Notes: generated by a model from the sequence alone, not told the origin. A stretch of DNA of 61,294 nucleotides from Sphingomonas sp. SRS2 (GCF_000971055.1 NZ_LARW01000113.1:1-61294); one strand, 5' to 3'. Counted from the stretch's first letter, positions 25,105 through 33,730 are shown. Translations and numbers: made by a program.

Positions 25105-26013
25105 CTATCGCAGATCTACATCGACGGGCTTGGTCCTGCCGGCGCCGGGGCCGGCCCCCAAATCCGCGCCGGTGGTGGGATCACCCGATGGATCGGACAT
25201 GCCGCGCGCCGCCAACTGTTGCAGCGCCGCCGCCTGATCGGCCTCCAGTTGAACCGACGCCGTGCCGTCCCCGCCGTCGATCGGCATGACTTTTTCGAGA
25301 TCGTCGATACGATCCCACTGGTCCCCGGAATTCCAGGGACCGGTTGCGTCACCTTCGCCCTGCGACGTGTTTACATAGATATTGGCATATTCCTCGATGC
25401 CGGGCAGCTTGCCGGGCGGGAAGTTGTCCTCGATCGAATAGAGCGCCTTCTCGAAGGATTTCTGGTGCGCGACCTCACGGGTCATCAGAAAGCCCAAGGC
25501 CTCCTTGATGCCGGGATCGTCGGTGATGTTGATGAGGCGTTCGTAGACGATCTTGGCCCGGGATTCCGCGGCAATATTCGAACGCAGGTCCACAGTGGGC
25601 TCGGCGCGTGAATCGATGTAATTGGCGCTCCACGGCGTACCGGCAGAGTCGATCAGCGCCGGGCCGCCACCGAACAATATCGATTCCTTCGCGCTGGTTC
25701 CGTTCGCCCCGACCATCCGGAAAAGCTCCATCTCTTCCATCGTCGCTTCAGACAACTGGGCACGGACGCCCTTGTTGAGCATTGCGACAATTGATCCGAT
25801 CACCTCAAGATGGCTCAATTCTTCCGTCGCGATGTCGAGCAGCATGTCCTTGCGACCGGGATCCTCTTCGCCAAGTCCTTGCGTGAAATACCGCATGGCG
25901 GCCGCCAATTCCCCGTCAGCACCCCCGAATTGCTCGAGCAGGCAGACCGCCAGCCGGGGGTTAGGTTCGGACACCCGCACGGTATATTGCAGTCGCTTGT
26001 TGTGCATGAACAT
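25105..26013 (-). CDS. Manganese (non-haem) catalase
   Basis: A 302-residue protein that disproportionates hydrogen peroxide at a di-manganese centre. The N-terminus MFMHNKRLQYTVRVSEPNP is the family hallmark; metal-ligand regions are EQFGGADGELAAAMRY, TEELSHLEVIG and REVAHQKSFEKAL. The C-terminal tail is Gly/Pro/Asp-rich, as in related bacterial forms. I chose the ATG at 26013 because GGAAGG lies 8 bases before it. It heads an operon with a ferritin-like protein and a ZIP transporter. A degenerate EcfG-like site and an FNR-type box lie upstream. Confidence 0.93.
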   Translation of the reverse strand: MFMHNKRLQYTVRVSEPNPRLAVCLLEQFGGADGELAAAMRYFTQGLGEEDPGRKDMLLDIATEELSHLEVIGSIVAMLNKGVRAQLSEATMEEMELFRMVGANGTSAKESILFGGGPALIDSAGTPWSANYIDSRAEPTVDLRSNIAAESRAKIVYERLINITDDPGIKEALGFLMTREVAHQKSFEKALYSIEDNFPPGKLPGIEEYANIYVNTSQGEGDATGPWNSGDQWDRIDDLEKVMPIDGGDGTASVQLEADQAAALQQLAARGMSDPSGDPTTGADLGAGPGAGRTKPVDVDLR

Positions 26014-26054
26014 GAAATCACCTTCCGCATCGCAGGGATAGCTGAAGACGTCAT

Positions 26055-26080
26055 AACCACGCATGCCTGTGGTGGTTTCC
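26055..26080 (-). promoter_or_regulatory. Degenerate EcfG-like site ahead of manganese catalase
   Basis: On the minus strand GGAAA (26080-26076), 17 bases, GGTT (26058-26055), one mismatch in each box of the general-stress consensus. It is 42 bases upstream of the catalase start. Given two mismatches it is only a candidate. Confidence 0.25.
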
Positions 26081-26219
26081 AAAGAAAAGAGTAAATAAAT
26101 ATTTTAAATGACAGCTTATGTTATAGAATAGCTCGGATGTCATATCAGAAGGAGGCTGATGCGCCGGTTGAATAGCGGCCGTCGATGTTGAGATCGATCG
26201 AAAATATCAATCACCGATA

Positions 26220-26233
26220 TTGATGTATATCAA
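26220..26233. promoter_or_regulatory. FNR/FixK-type box
   Basis: TTGATGTATATCAA is a perfect TTGAT-N4-ATCAA palindrome, the site of Crp/Fnr-family oxygen- or redox-responsive regulators (FNR, FixK). It lies in the AT-rich gap between the manganese catalase operon (207 bases away) and the lipoprotein gene at 26350 (117 bases away), so either could be its target. An adjacent inverted repeat ATCAAT-N7-ATTGAT (26207-26225) overlaps it. Confidence 0.55.
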
Positions 26234-26293
26234 AAGATAATATATTGCAGCGGTATCCTATCATAAGTTAATCAGTTGGTCTCCGCGCAGACC

Positions 26294-26318
26294 GGAACCA
26301 CGGTTCGTCCATTCCGTT
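26294..26318 (+). promoter_or_regulatory. EcfG promoter, exact consensus
   Basis: GGAAC at 26294-26298, 16 bases, CGTT at 26315-26318, an exact general-stress sigma promoter 31 bases ahead of the lipoprotein start at 26350. Confidence 0.7.
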
Positions 26319-26349
26319 TCTCTGGCCAGGCAGACGAACGGAGAAGTCG

Positions 26350-26925
26350 ATGACATCAACCTCGATCGGAAAGACGGCGCTGCTGTCGCTGCTCGCAACG
26401 GGTTGTACCCTTGGGCTCACCGGCTGCACGACGCCCACGCCTTATCAGCCGCTCGAGCGCGGCAGCGCGACGACTGGTGGTTATAGCGATCAGCGCATCG
26501 AACAGGACCGCTATCGGGTAAGCTTCGTCGGCAACAGCATGACGACCCGCGAAACCGTCGAGGCCTATCTGCTGTATCGCGCGGCCGAACTGACCGTCGC
26601 CCGCGGCTATGACTGGTTCGAGATGGCTGACCGCAATACCGAACGTCGCAGCCGCACCTATGTGGATCAGCCTTTCGGGCCCGGGGCCTGGGGCTATTGG
26701 GGGCCGAGCTGGCGCTATTACGGCCGGGGTTTCGGCTGGCGCAGCTGGGAGCCGTTCTGGGGCGACCCGTTTTGGGACCGGAGCATCGATGTCCGGACGG
26801 TCGACCGTTACGAGGCGACGGCCGAAATCTTGCTACGCAAAGGATCGAAGCCAGCCAATGCCCGCGCCTTCGATGCCCGGGAAGTTCTGACCAATCTGCG
26901 TAATCAGGTGGTGCAGCCGCGATGA
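26350..26925 (+). CDS. Outer-membrane lipoprotein, CC0125/CC1285-like
   Basis: A 191-residue protein with a signal peptide and lipobox LTGC (Cys26). The mature part has the conserved YRVSFVGNSMTTRETVEAYLL segment and RAAELTVARGYDWF, typical of a small family of alphaproteobacterial lipoproteins, then a Trp/Gly/Tyr-rich central stretch (GPGAWGYWGPSWRYYG) and a C-terminal YEATAEILLRKG strand. Function unknown. Its stop overlaps the start of the 748-residue protein by 4 bases, and it has an exact EcfG promoter. Confidence 0.82.
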   Translation: MTSTSIGKTALLSLLATGCTLGLTGCTTPTPYQPLERGSATTGGYSDQRIEQDRYRVSFVGNSMTTRETVEAYLLYRAAELTVARGYDWFEMADRNTERRSRTYVDQPFGPGAWGYWGPSWRYYGRGFGWRSWEPFWGDPFWDRSIDVRTVDRYEATAEILLRKGSKPANARAFDAREVLTNLRNQVVQPR

Positions 26926-29168
26926 GGCACGGAAAAAACGACACGGTGACGATGGATCCCAGGCATGCCGGGGCGAGCTCCTACGTGCTCGCCCTCCAGA
27001 GCGAGCTTCGGGATCGCTCGATGAAGCGACTGAAACGTTTTGCGATTGGCGAGCTGGAGATCGAGATCGCTCAAGGCGCGGACTCGTTGTGGGCGCTCAT
27101 CCGTCGTCCCGATCGCGGTGGCATCGCGTTGCGCGCGGCTTATGTGCCGGGTGGCCAGGCTCGACTGCTGGCGGTACGTGAAGGTGAGGCCGCGAGGGTT
27201 CAGGTCGACAGCCCGATGGGGACGCATATCATATGCTTCTCCGCACATGAGGCCGATCTCCAGCGCCTGCGGGTGACGGTCGAACTCACCCCTGTGGCGC
27301 CGCTGCTGGTGCCGTTCCTGCCGCGTGACCTTTATCCGCTGGATGCGAACGACGATCCGATGGGCGCGTCGGGTGCGGTCGAGGCTGCGCAGCGCGGTCT
27401 GAATTCCGGAATGATATACCTTCATATGAATGAGCCGCGCTTCGGGACGCTGCTGTATTTCCAGAACCTGACCGCTTCGAACGACTATTATCGAGCGACC
27501 GACACGAAGCCCGATGGCGCGGTGGGCGGGGAGTGGCCTGAACTCGGCTATCTGACGCCTTCACCGCCGCAGAGCGGCACGCCCCCGATCAACCCGCTGC
27601 CGGCCGGAAAGACCACGACACTGTCCGACGCGATCCTGGTGTTCCGCGAGCGACCCGCCACCGACGAACGGGAGATGGCACGCCAGTTCGTGCAGATGCT
27701 GGGTTCGGCGTACATGGCGCTCGACCTGCCCCGCCCCGAATATCGCGACTGGGTGAGCCGGTCGGATCGGACAGTGGGCGATCTGATGAACTCCCCGAAG
27801 GCGACGATATCCCATTATGGCAATCTCTACGTTCATCCCTACACCGACAGCGAATATCCCGACATCATGGTGCAGATGTCGATCGTCGCCGCACTTTACG
27901 ACTATGGGAAATGGCTCGGGGAGCCGGTGCCGCTCGAAGCGGACCTCCGGAGGGGCCTCGGCCGCTTCTATGACCCCAAGTTGAAGACGCTGCGCCGGTA
28001 TCTGCCAAATGTCGGCGAGGACAAGGACGCCGACGCAGTCGACAGTTGGTATCTCTACCATCCGCTGCTGAATCTCGGTCGCCTTGCTCTTGATGGCGAT
28101 GAGGCAGCGAGGGCGCTGCTGCTGAAGTCGATCGGCTTTGGCATCGAAGCCGCTCATCATTTCCGCTATAAATGGCCGATCCAATACAATGTCACGGACT
28201 TCTCCGTCATCACGCCGACGGCGAATGATGATCGCGGTCAGACCGACGTTGGCGGGATTTACGCTTATGTGATGCTGCAGTGCCATCAACTGACCGGAGA
28301 CGATCTTTATCTGCGCGAGGCCCGCGCCGCGATCGACGCGACCGACGGAATGCGCTTCAACCTGAATTACCAGGCCAATCTCACGGCCTGGGGAGCTGCA
28401 GCCTGCGTGCGGCTCTGGCGGGTGACCGACAAGACCGAATATCTCGAGCAGAGCTATGTCTATCTCGCCAGCTTCTTCCATAATTGCGAGATCTGGGAAT
28501 CGCAGATTGGCGCCGCAGAACATTATAGTAACTTCATGGGCGCGACCTGCCTGCAGGACGCACCTTACATGGCGATCTACGAGTGTTTCGACAGCTTCAC
28601 GGCGTTTGAATATTATCTGCGGGACGGCGGGCCGGACCTGGAACCGGCGGCGCGGATGCTGGTCAGCGAATATTGCAAATATGCGCTGTCCCGGGCCTGG
28701 TATTATTATCCCGATGCGCTTCCGAAGGAACTGCTCGCTACGGAAAATCGCAATGGGCATATCGACCGCGAACTCTCCTTTCCACTGGAGGACCTATATG
28801 CCGATGGGCAGCTGGCGGGGCAGGTGGGGCAGGAGATCTATGGATCGGGAGCTGCCTTCGTCTTCGCAACCCGCTCGCAGCACAAGGTCGAGGGTGCGCC
28901 CTTTCGGCTTTACTGCAATCACTTCATCCGGGCGAGCGAGCGAACCGAAGAGAATGTGCTCACGATCCAGCTGGATGGCGGCGAGACATGCTTTGCCGAC
29001 CTTTCGATCGTCCGGCTGCCGCGTCGGCGCATGCCTGATCTCACGATATCGACTGCGGACGGAGATCGTTTGCGGCCCCTCGGAACGTCTGACCAACGCA
29101 TCGACTTCCGCGTCCCGGCGAACGGTCGGCTGATATTGCAATGGCGGGGCAAGGCTCGGTCCCGCTGA
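26922..29168 (+). CDS. Large uncharacterised protein with predicted (alpha/alpha)6-barrel
   Basis: A 748-residue protein without signal peptide, translationally coupled (ATGA) to the upstream lipoprotein. Residues 1-250 look like beta-rich sequence (FAIGELEIEIAQG, LRVTVELTPVAPLLVPFLP), residues about 260-620 like repeated helical hairpins with aromatic, acid-rich motifs (VDSWYLYHPLLNLGRLAL, FRYKWPIQYNV, WESQIGAAEHYSN, FDSFTAFEYYL), and the end is again beta-rich. This resembles six-hairpin glycosidases or lyases, but I see no family signature and claim no activity. Length and layout argue for carbohydrate processing under stress. Confidence 0.7.
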   Translation: MRHGKNDTVTMDPRHAGASSYVLALQSELRDRSMKRLKRFAIGELEIEIAQGADSLWALIRRPDRGGIALRAAYVPGGQARLLAVREGEAARVQVDSPMGTHIICFSAHEADLQRLRVTVELTPVAPLLVPFLPRDLYPLDANDDPMGASGAVEAAQRGLNSGMIYLHMNEPRFGTLLYFQNLTASNDYYRATDTKPDGAVGGEWPELGYLTPSPPQSGTPPINPLPAGKTTTLSDAILVFRERPATDEREMARQFVQMLGSAYMALDLPRPEYRDWVSRSDRTVGDLMNSPKATISHYGNLYVHPYTDSEYPDIMVQMSIVAALYDYGKWLGEPVPLEADLRRGLGRFYDPKLKTLRRYLPNVGEDKDADAVDSWYLYHPLLNLGRLALDGDEAARALLLKSIGFGIEAAHHFRYKWPIQYNVTDFSVITPTANDDRGQTDVGGIYAYVMLQCHQLTGDDLYLREARAAIDATDGMRFNLNYQANLTAWGAAACVRLWRVTDKTEYLEQSYVYLASFFHNCEIWESQIGAAEHYSNFMGATCLQDAPYMAIYECFDSFTAFEYYLRDGGPDLEPAARMLVSEYCKYALSRAWYYYPDALPKELLATENRNGHIDRELSFPLEDLYADGQLAGQVGQEIYGSGAAFVFATRSQHKVEGAPFRLYCNHFIRASERTEENVLTIQLDGGETCFADLSIVRLPRRRMPDLTISTADGDRLRPLGTSDQRIDFRVPANGRLILQWRGKARSR

Positions 29169-29174
29169 GGGCGG

Positions 29175-30182
29175 TCAACCGGTCGCCCTGTCGGCGAGCC
29201 TGACCGCGCGGGCCACGTCAAGCGAGCCACGGCCGCTGCTTGGCGCCGGTCGTCGGGCATCCTTCGCTCCGGCGAGGAGCAGATCCGCGGCGTCGCTTCC
29301 GCTGAGAGCAGGATGCCGGCCAAGCAATAGCGCAGCCGCCCCGGCAACATAGCTGACCGAGTAGGAGGTGCCCGAGACGGCCCCGCAATAGCGGCTGTCG
29401 CAGTCGACCAGCACGTGCTCGCCCGGCGCCAGCAGATAGCGGTGCGCAGTGCTCCCGGCCTTGTTCGACCAGCGCGCCAGCTCGCGCCCTGCTGTACTGG
29501 CTCCCGCCACCAGGATCGAACCCGTGAATCGCGGATCGGCGGCATAACGCGCCGGCCAGGTCGGCTCGGGATCACCATCATTGCCGGCGGCGGCGACGAC
29601 GAGCACGCCAGCCTGGACCGCCCGTTCGAGTGCCGGCTCGATCGTCGGCAGGCGCATTTTAGAGGCAAGCGGCAAGCCGATCACCCGCGCGCCATGCGCC
29701 ACTGCGTAGTCGATGCCGCGGGCGAGATCTTCACCCGTCATGCTGCAAATTCTTTGGCACGAACCATCGAGGTCGGCACGGATAGCGAGCAGCGTCGCAT
29801 CATAGGCGACTCCCACTGTTCCGGCGCCGTCGCGCGCTGCCGCGAGAAGCTCGGCGGTCTGCCGGCCATGGTCGGCGCCGGAATCGCCCTGTACGCGTCC
29901 GGGCTTCAGATCGATCGATGCCGGCGACAGTCGCGCGAACATCTCCCTGGATGCTCCAGACAGTCCGGTGTCGATCATCGCCACGGTTATGCCACTCCCG
30001 GCGGTCCCCTTTCGATAAAGCCGCGCGCCATCGATCTGGTCTATGCCCCAGCTCAGGCGATATTCCAGAGAGCCCGGGTCGGGCCGATCAGGGCCATGGA
30101 AACTGCTGAGGGCGAACGAAGGCGCGGCCAGCGTGCAGGCCAGGACGAGGCCGGGCAGGGCCCGGCATAAAAGGTGAATCAT
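29175..30182 (-). CDS. Secreted S8-family serine peptidase
   Basis: A 335-residue exported subtilase. A signal peptide ends near PSFALSS; the Asp motif is VAMIDTGLSG, the His motif ADHGRQTAELLA, the oxyanion Asn AAAGNDGD and the Ser motif SGTSYSVSYVAGA. Three or four cysteines in the middle (CQRICSM, CDSRYCG) could form disulphides. There is no I9 propeptide. It converges with the 748-residue gene, separated by 6 bases. Although of the same family as the peptidase at 19235, the two are not close copies. Confidence 0.87.
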   Translation of the reverse strand: MIHLLCRALPGLVLACTLAAPSFALSSFHGPDRPDPGSLEYRLSWGIDQIDGARLYRKGTAGSGITVAMIDTGLSGASREMFARLSPASIDLKPGRVQGDSGADHGRQTAELLAAARDGAGTVGVAYDATLLAIRADLDGSCQRICSMTGEDLARGIDYAVAHGARVIGLPLASKMRLPTIEPALERAVQAGVLVVAAAGNDGDPEPTWPARYAADPRFTGSILVAGASTAGRELARWSNKAGSTAHRYLLAPGEHVLVDCDSRYCGAVSGTSYSVSYVAGAAALLLGRHPALSGSDAADLLLAGAKDARRPAPSSGRGSLDVARAVRLADRATG

Positions 30183-30224
30183 TCTGTCTCCACGACGGCG
30201 CGGCTATGGTGCGCCGTTGTCAGT

Positions 30225-30620
30225 TCAGTCGCGAGGCTTGGTATAGGGTATGAATTTGCCAAGCGACACAAAGCCGCGCTGAAAGCGCGTGCTCGAATCA
30301 AGCAGCCTGACGGTGTCGATGCTGCACAGCCGGCTGTCCGACAACTTGGTGACAAGAACATCGTCTCGACGCAGCGGACTGCCCCCCTCGGGCCTGTTGA
30401 CGTAGAGGCGGCTGCCACTTCGATACAGGATCGCGGTTCCATCGATGATCTCGGTGGAGTTGATGCCGCGGAGGTTGATGCAATCCACCGGCTTGCCGGC
30501 GACCCGGCCCTTGAGCGCCTGCGCGAGGCGAGCCTCCCCGCGCTGATCGGTGGATGGAGCGGCGGATGCCGCCGTTGGGGCGAGCGCCATCGCCGCTAGA
30601 AGCAAAGTAAACATACGCAT
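30225..30620 (-). CDS. Exported hypothetical protein
   Basis: A 131-residue protein with a signal peptide (MRMFTLLLAAMALAPTAASA). The mature part includes CINLRGINSTEIIDGTAILY and CSIDTVRLLDS, a pattern with two cysteines and short strands that recurs in small uncharacterised sphingomonad proteins. The start at 30620 is preceded by GGGAAA. It lies between the peptidase and the metallo-hydrolase genes, all leftward but not overlapping. No function assigned. Confidence 0.72.
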   Translation of the reverse strand: MRMFTLLLAAMALAPTAASAAPSTDQRGEARLAQALKGRVAGKPVDCINLRGINSTEIIDGTAILYRSGSRLYVNRPEGGSPLRRDDVLVTKLSDSRLCSIDTVRLLDSSTRFQRGFVSLGKFIPYTKPRD

Positions 30621-30712
30621 GGGTGATTTCCCCGAAGAGAGATTGTTGCCAGTTAACATCCTGAAAATGAACCGAAGCTGAGCGATCAGCGCGGATTCGG
30701 CGGAGCGCGCGG

Positions 30713-31564
30713 TCATAGCGGCTGGCCTGACAGGCAGTGAGCGAACTCGACATGATCATGGGCGCAAATCACGTTCAGTTCGTTGCGCCGTTCGACCGAT
30801 AGCCGCCTCACCCTTTCCTGATTTTCGAGGCGGGTTCGTCGATGGACCTCCATCATCGTCTGATAACCGCGCAGGCCGGGTGTGCAGCGCCTTCGCGCCT
30901 CGCGCATTTCGCCGCGATAGAAATAAGCGTCCCCCGCGTGCAGCAGCCATCGGCCGTCTACCTGCACCGCGACGCCGGCATGGCCCCAGGTGTGCCCTGG
31001 AAGCGGAACCATCAACAGTTCAGGCGGCAGCCCGTCGAGATTGCGGACCGCGTCGAAACCGAACCAGCTTTCGCCTTGCGCTCCATAGCGGCGCCAATTC
31101 CGAACCTCGTCCCATTGCGAAGGACGGTAGCGATTGCGCGGTACGAAACCGCGGCGGGGGCCGGTTGCTGCCGAGAATTCCGCATCCGTCAGGTGAACGG
31201 TGGCATGGGGAAAATCTTCCAGCCCGCCGGCATGATCGAAGTCGAGATGGGTGAGCAGGATATGGCGGACATCGCGTGGATCGAAACCCAGTGCCTGAAC
31301 CTGGCGGATCGCCGTCTCGCGAGCATCGAGGCGGATATTGAGCATGTTCTTCATCACCCGGGTTATGCGGGGATGAGGCTTCGCATGAGGGTGGTCGACA
31401 TCGCGCAGTCCATAGCCGGTGTCGACGAGAACCAGTCCATGTCGATCTGTCTCGATCAACAGGCAGTGGCAAACGAGCCGTCCGGTCAAGCTCTTGCTGA
31501 CCCCATCGAACAATGCGCCGCCGAGGGGGCAATCGGTGCCGCAATTGAGATGATGGACACGCAT
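30713..31564 (-). CDS. Metallo-beta-lactamase-fold hydrolase, AHL-lactonase-like
   Basis: A 283-residue MBL-fold protein. The metal motif reads LLTHLDFDHAGG, so HxHxDH has Asp at the second His position, a variant also seen in this group. Other conserved features are VDTGYGL near the N-terminus, PGHTWGHAG and LLHAGDAYF. Relatives include N-acyl-homoserine lactonases, but a quorum-quenching activity cannot be deduced. The start is fixed by a GAGGAG ribosome-binding site. The gene diverges from the stress-type SDR at 31716. Confidence 0.83.
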   Translation of the reverse strand: MRVHHLNCGTDCPLGGALFDGVSKSLTGRLVCHCLLIETDRHGLVLVDTGYGLRDVDHPHAKPHPRITRVMKNMLNIRLDARETAIRQVQALGFDPRDVRHILLTHLDFDHAGGLEDFPHATVHLTDAEFSAATGPRRGFVPRNRYRPSQWDEVRNWRRYGAQGESWFGFDAVRNLDGLPPELLMVPLPGHTWGHAGVAVQVDGRWLLHAGDAYFYRGEMREARRRCTPGLRGYQTMMEVHRRTRLENQERVRRLSVERRNELNVICAHDHVEFAHCLSGQPL

Positions 31565-31618
31565 AGACTGCCGCTCCTCTCGCTTGGCCGCAGGGCCCAT
31601 GGAAATCGTCTCTGAAGC

Positions 31619-31643
31619 TGAACTCTTTCGAGCGTCCGTCGTT
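31619..31643 (+). promoter_or_regulatory. EcfG-like promoter (TGAAC-N16-CGTT)
   Basis: TGAAC at 31619-31623, 16 bases, CGTT at 31640-31643, one base from consensus. It faces the SDR-hemerythrin-small protein unit, 72 bases ahead of its first start. Confidence 0.5.
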
Positions 31644-31715
31644 GCAATATTATCCTTAAAGTTGAATGACTTAAACCTAACATAGGTTGGTTTATCGCCA
31701 CGGTGGAGAAAGCTG

Positions 31716-32573
31716 ATGCCGGACTATCCCAAGCCCCCCTTTCCTGATCAGCCTCAGTCCATGCCTGGTACGACTGCCCGTATGGACCCCGCGCCTGATC
31801 ATGGCGAGCGGAGCTATCGGGGATCTGGCAGGCTTGCCGGAAAGCGTGCGCTTATCACCGGAGGCGACAGCGGCATCGGCCGCGCGGTTGCGATCGCATT
31901 TGCCCGCGAAGGAGCGGACGTTGCGATTTCCTATCTGAACGAAGAAACCGATGCCACCGAGGTCGCGCAACTCGTCGAAGCCGAGGGGCGGAAATGCCTC
32001 GCAATCCCCGGCGATATCGCTGACGCCGGTCATTGCCGCGATATAGTGCAGAAGGTGGTGGAAGGGTTGGGCGGCCTCGACATCCTCGTCAATAATGCGG
32101 CGCATCAGGACACGTTCGAGGAGATCGCCGAAATCTCCGATGAGGAGTGGGAGCGAACCTTCGCGACGAATATTCACGCGATGTTTTATCTCACCAAGGC
32201 TGCGGTGGCGCATCTGAAACCAGGCTCGGCGATCATCAACACCACCTCGGTAAACGCAGACACGCCACGTCCCCAGCTTCTGGCCTATGCCACCACCAAG
32301 GGAGCCATTCAGAACTTTACCGGCGGCCTTGCGCAGTTGCTGGCGGAAAAGGGAATTCGCGCCAATTGCGTGGCGCCGGGGCCGGTGTGGACCCCGCTTA
32401 TTCCATCGACGATGCCGCCCGACATGGTTCGCGACTTCGGCGCCGAGACCCCGATGAAGCGACCCGCACAGCCGGCGGAGCTTGCGCCGGTCTACGTCAT
32501 GCTGGCCAGCGATGAGGCAAGCTTCGTCTCCGGCGCGACCGTGGCCGTAACGGGCGGCAAGCCGATCCTTTAG
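31716..32573 (+). CDS. SDR oxidoreductase, general-stress-protein-39 (YghA)-like
   Basis: A 285-residue classical SDR with the long N-terminal arm (PKPPFPDQPQSMPG) typical of GSP39/YghA-type proteins. Nucleotide motif ITGGDSGIGRA, NNAA motif LVNNAAHQD, catalytic Ser in NTTSVNAD and YxxxK in AYATTKGAI. The family reduces aldehydes or ketones and is often stress-induced, consistent with the EcfG-like promoter upstream. A hemerythrin-domain gene follows 37 bases later. Confidence 0.9.
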   Translation: MPDYPKPPFPDQPQSMPGTTARMDPAPDHGERSYRGSGRLAGKRALITGGDSGIGRAVAIAFAREGADVAISYLNEETDATEVAQLVEAEGRKCLAIPGDIADAGHCRDIVQKVVEGLGGLDILVNNAAHQDTFEEIAEISDEEWERTFATNIHAMFYLTKAAVAHLKPGSAIINTTSVNADTPRPQLLAYATTKGAIQNFTGGLAQLLAEKGIRANCVAPGPVWTPLIPSTMPPDMVRDFGAETPMKRPAQPAELAPVYVMLASDEASFVSGATVAVTGGKPIL

Positions 32574-32610
32574 CCATTGAACCCTCGACACCCGACACAG
32601 GAGAATCTGG

Positions 32611-33153
32611 ATGTCTTTTCTCGACAGGATCGTTGCCGCCGTCACCCCGCTGGAAAGCGCTGAGGACCGCGCGGCCGCCCGCCACAATGCCCGGCAGGCG
32701 GCAGAGCCGGGAGACTGGCTGAGTCTCGTGCTCGATCATCATGAACAGATAGAGGCGGCCTTCGAGAAAGCCCGATCCACCGATGATCCCGCGGGTCGGC
32801 TCGCGGCGCAGAAGGAACTGATGATCATCCTGACCGGCCATTCGAATGCCGAGGAGTCGGTTCTCTATCCCGCCATGGCGGATAGCGGTGAGAAAGGGTC
32901 GGCCGGGCTCGCCTTCGAAGAACAGGCCATGGCAAAGGTCCAGATGGCGCTGCTGGAAAAGCTGGATCCCGCTAGCCAGGAATGGCTGGATAAGCTCGAG
33001 CATATCCGCGGGGCGGTCACGCATCACATCTATCAGGAAGAGAGCCATTGGCTGCTTGAGCTCAAGCGCGACGCCCCAGCGGCAGACCAGGCGCGGCTCA
33101 CCGCACGCTATGCCGAGGAAATCGCCCGCTATGAAGGCGCGGAGCTGGTATGA
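32611..33153 (+). CDS. Hemerythrin-HHE-domain protein
   Basis: A 180-residue helical protein with the HHE iron-ligand pattern: LDHHEQIEAAF, TGHSNAEESVLYP, and later HHIYQEESHWLLEL. Such cytosolic proteins bind a di-iron centre and are linked to oxygen, nitric oxide or iron stress. It has an AGGAGA ribosome-binding site, follows the stress-type SDR and overlaps the next small gene by 4 bases. Confidence 0.88.
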   Translation: MSFLDRIVAAVTPLESAEDRAAARHNARQAAEPGDWLSLVLDHHEQIEAAFEKARSTDDPAGRLAAQKELMIILTGHSNAEESVLYPAMADSGEKGSAGLAFEEQAMAKVQMALLEKLDPASQEWLDKLEHIRGAVTHHIYQEESHWLLELKRDAPAADQARLTARYAEEIARYEGAELV

Positions 33154-33347
33154 TGGGAAAGCCCGACGATCAGTTGCGGCCGTCAACGGACGATGCCGAA
33201 CATACCCCAGCGGGCGCGCCGACCGACAAGGCGCACGAGGCTGTCGGTGATGGTACGTTGCAGGGATCGGTGCCCGCCGGCCTGACCCCCGAAGAGCTCC
33301 TGAAGATTGCGGAAAGCGATGCCACCGACGATGGCGGCACCGGATAG
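33150..33347 (+). CDS. Small acidic hypothetical protein
   Basis: A 65-residue hydrophilic protein, MMGKPDDQLRPSTDDAEHTP onward, with one likely helix (LTPEELLKIAESD). Its start overlaps the hemerythrin stop (ATGA), so it is co-translated. No family recognised; probably a small stress-regulon protein by association. Confidence 0.6.
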   Translation: MMGKPDDQLRPSTDDAEHTPAGAPTDKAHEAVGDGTLQGSVPAGLTPEELLKIAESDATDDGGTG

Positions 33348-33364
33348 GCACGGCAGCTCCCACG

Positions 33365-33730
33365 ATGGTCGAAATTCCCGCGTCAGATGAGAGCGGGCCC
33401 GATGGCAGAAGCGTGATCCCAATGAACGTTCGCATTTACCGCAAGATCGAGAACAACATGCAGCGTGGCCGCGCCAACGGCAAAGGCTGGCGGCTCGAAT
33501 ATGACGTTCCTTACGCTTGCCGGGCCGATCCCCTGACAGGCTGGCAAGGTTCGGGCGATACGCAGGGCCAGGTTCAACTGACTTTCCCGACGCTTGAAGC
33601 TGCGATCGCCTATGCCGAACGTCAGGGCATCGATTATCATGTGGTGTCGACGGGCCCACGCGCGCTCAAGCTCCAGAGCTATGCCGACAACTTCAAGACC
33701 ACGCGACTGCGATTAGATTCGGAAGAATGA
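33365..33730 (+). CDS. NDUFS4-like (complex I accessory subunit) domain protein
   Basis: A 121-residue protein with the ETC complex I conserved region: VRIYRKIENNMQRGRANGKGW, then DPLTGWQGSGDTQGQVQL and FPTLEAAIAYAERQGIDY, the hallmark of the NDUFS4 family shared by alphaproteobacteria and mitochondria. Known members stabilise the NADH-dehydrogenase module. This one is not beside nuo genes and follows a stress-type gene set, and its N-terminus is atypical, so it could be a second, specialised copy. Confidence 0.8.
   Translation: MVEIPASDESGPDGRSVIPMNVRIYRKIENNMQRGRANGKGWRLEYDVPYACRADPLTGWQGSGDTQGQVQLTFPTLEAAIAYAERQGIDYHVVSTGPRALKLQSYADNFKTTRLRLDSEE

Noticed and set aside
27561-28760. 399-codon antisense frame opposite the 748-residue gene
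   Set aside because: Shadow frame; the plus-strand protein shows coupled start, ribosome-binding context and coherent fold pattern.
30713-31564. Call of a quorum-quenching AHL lactonase
   Set aside because: The metallo-beta-lactamase fold is clear but substrate cannot be deduced, and the metal motif has Asp at the second His position.
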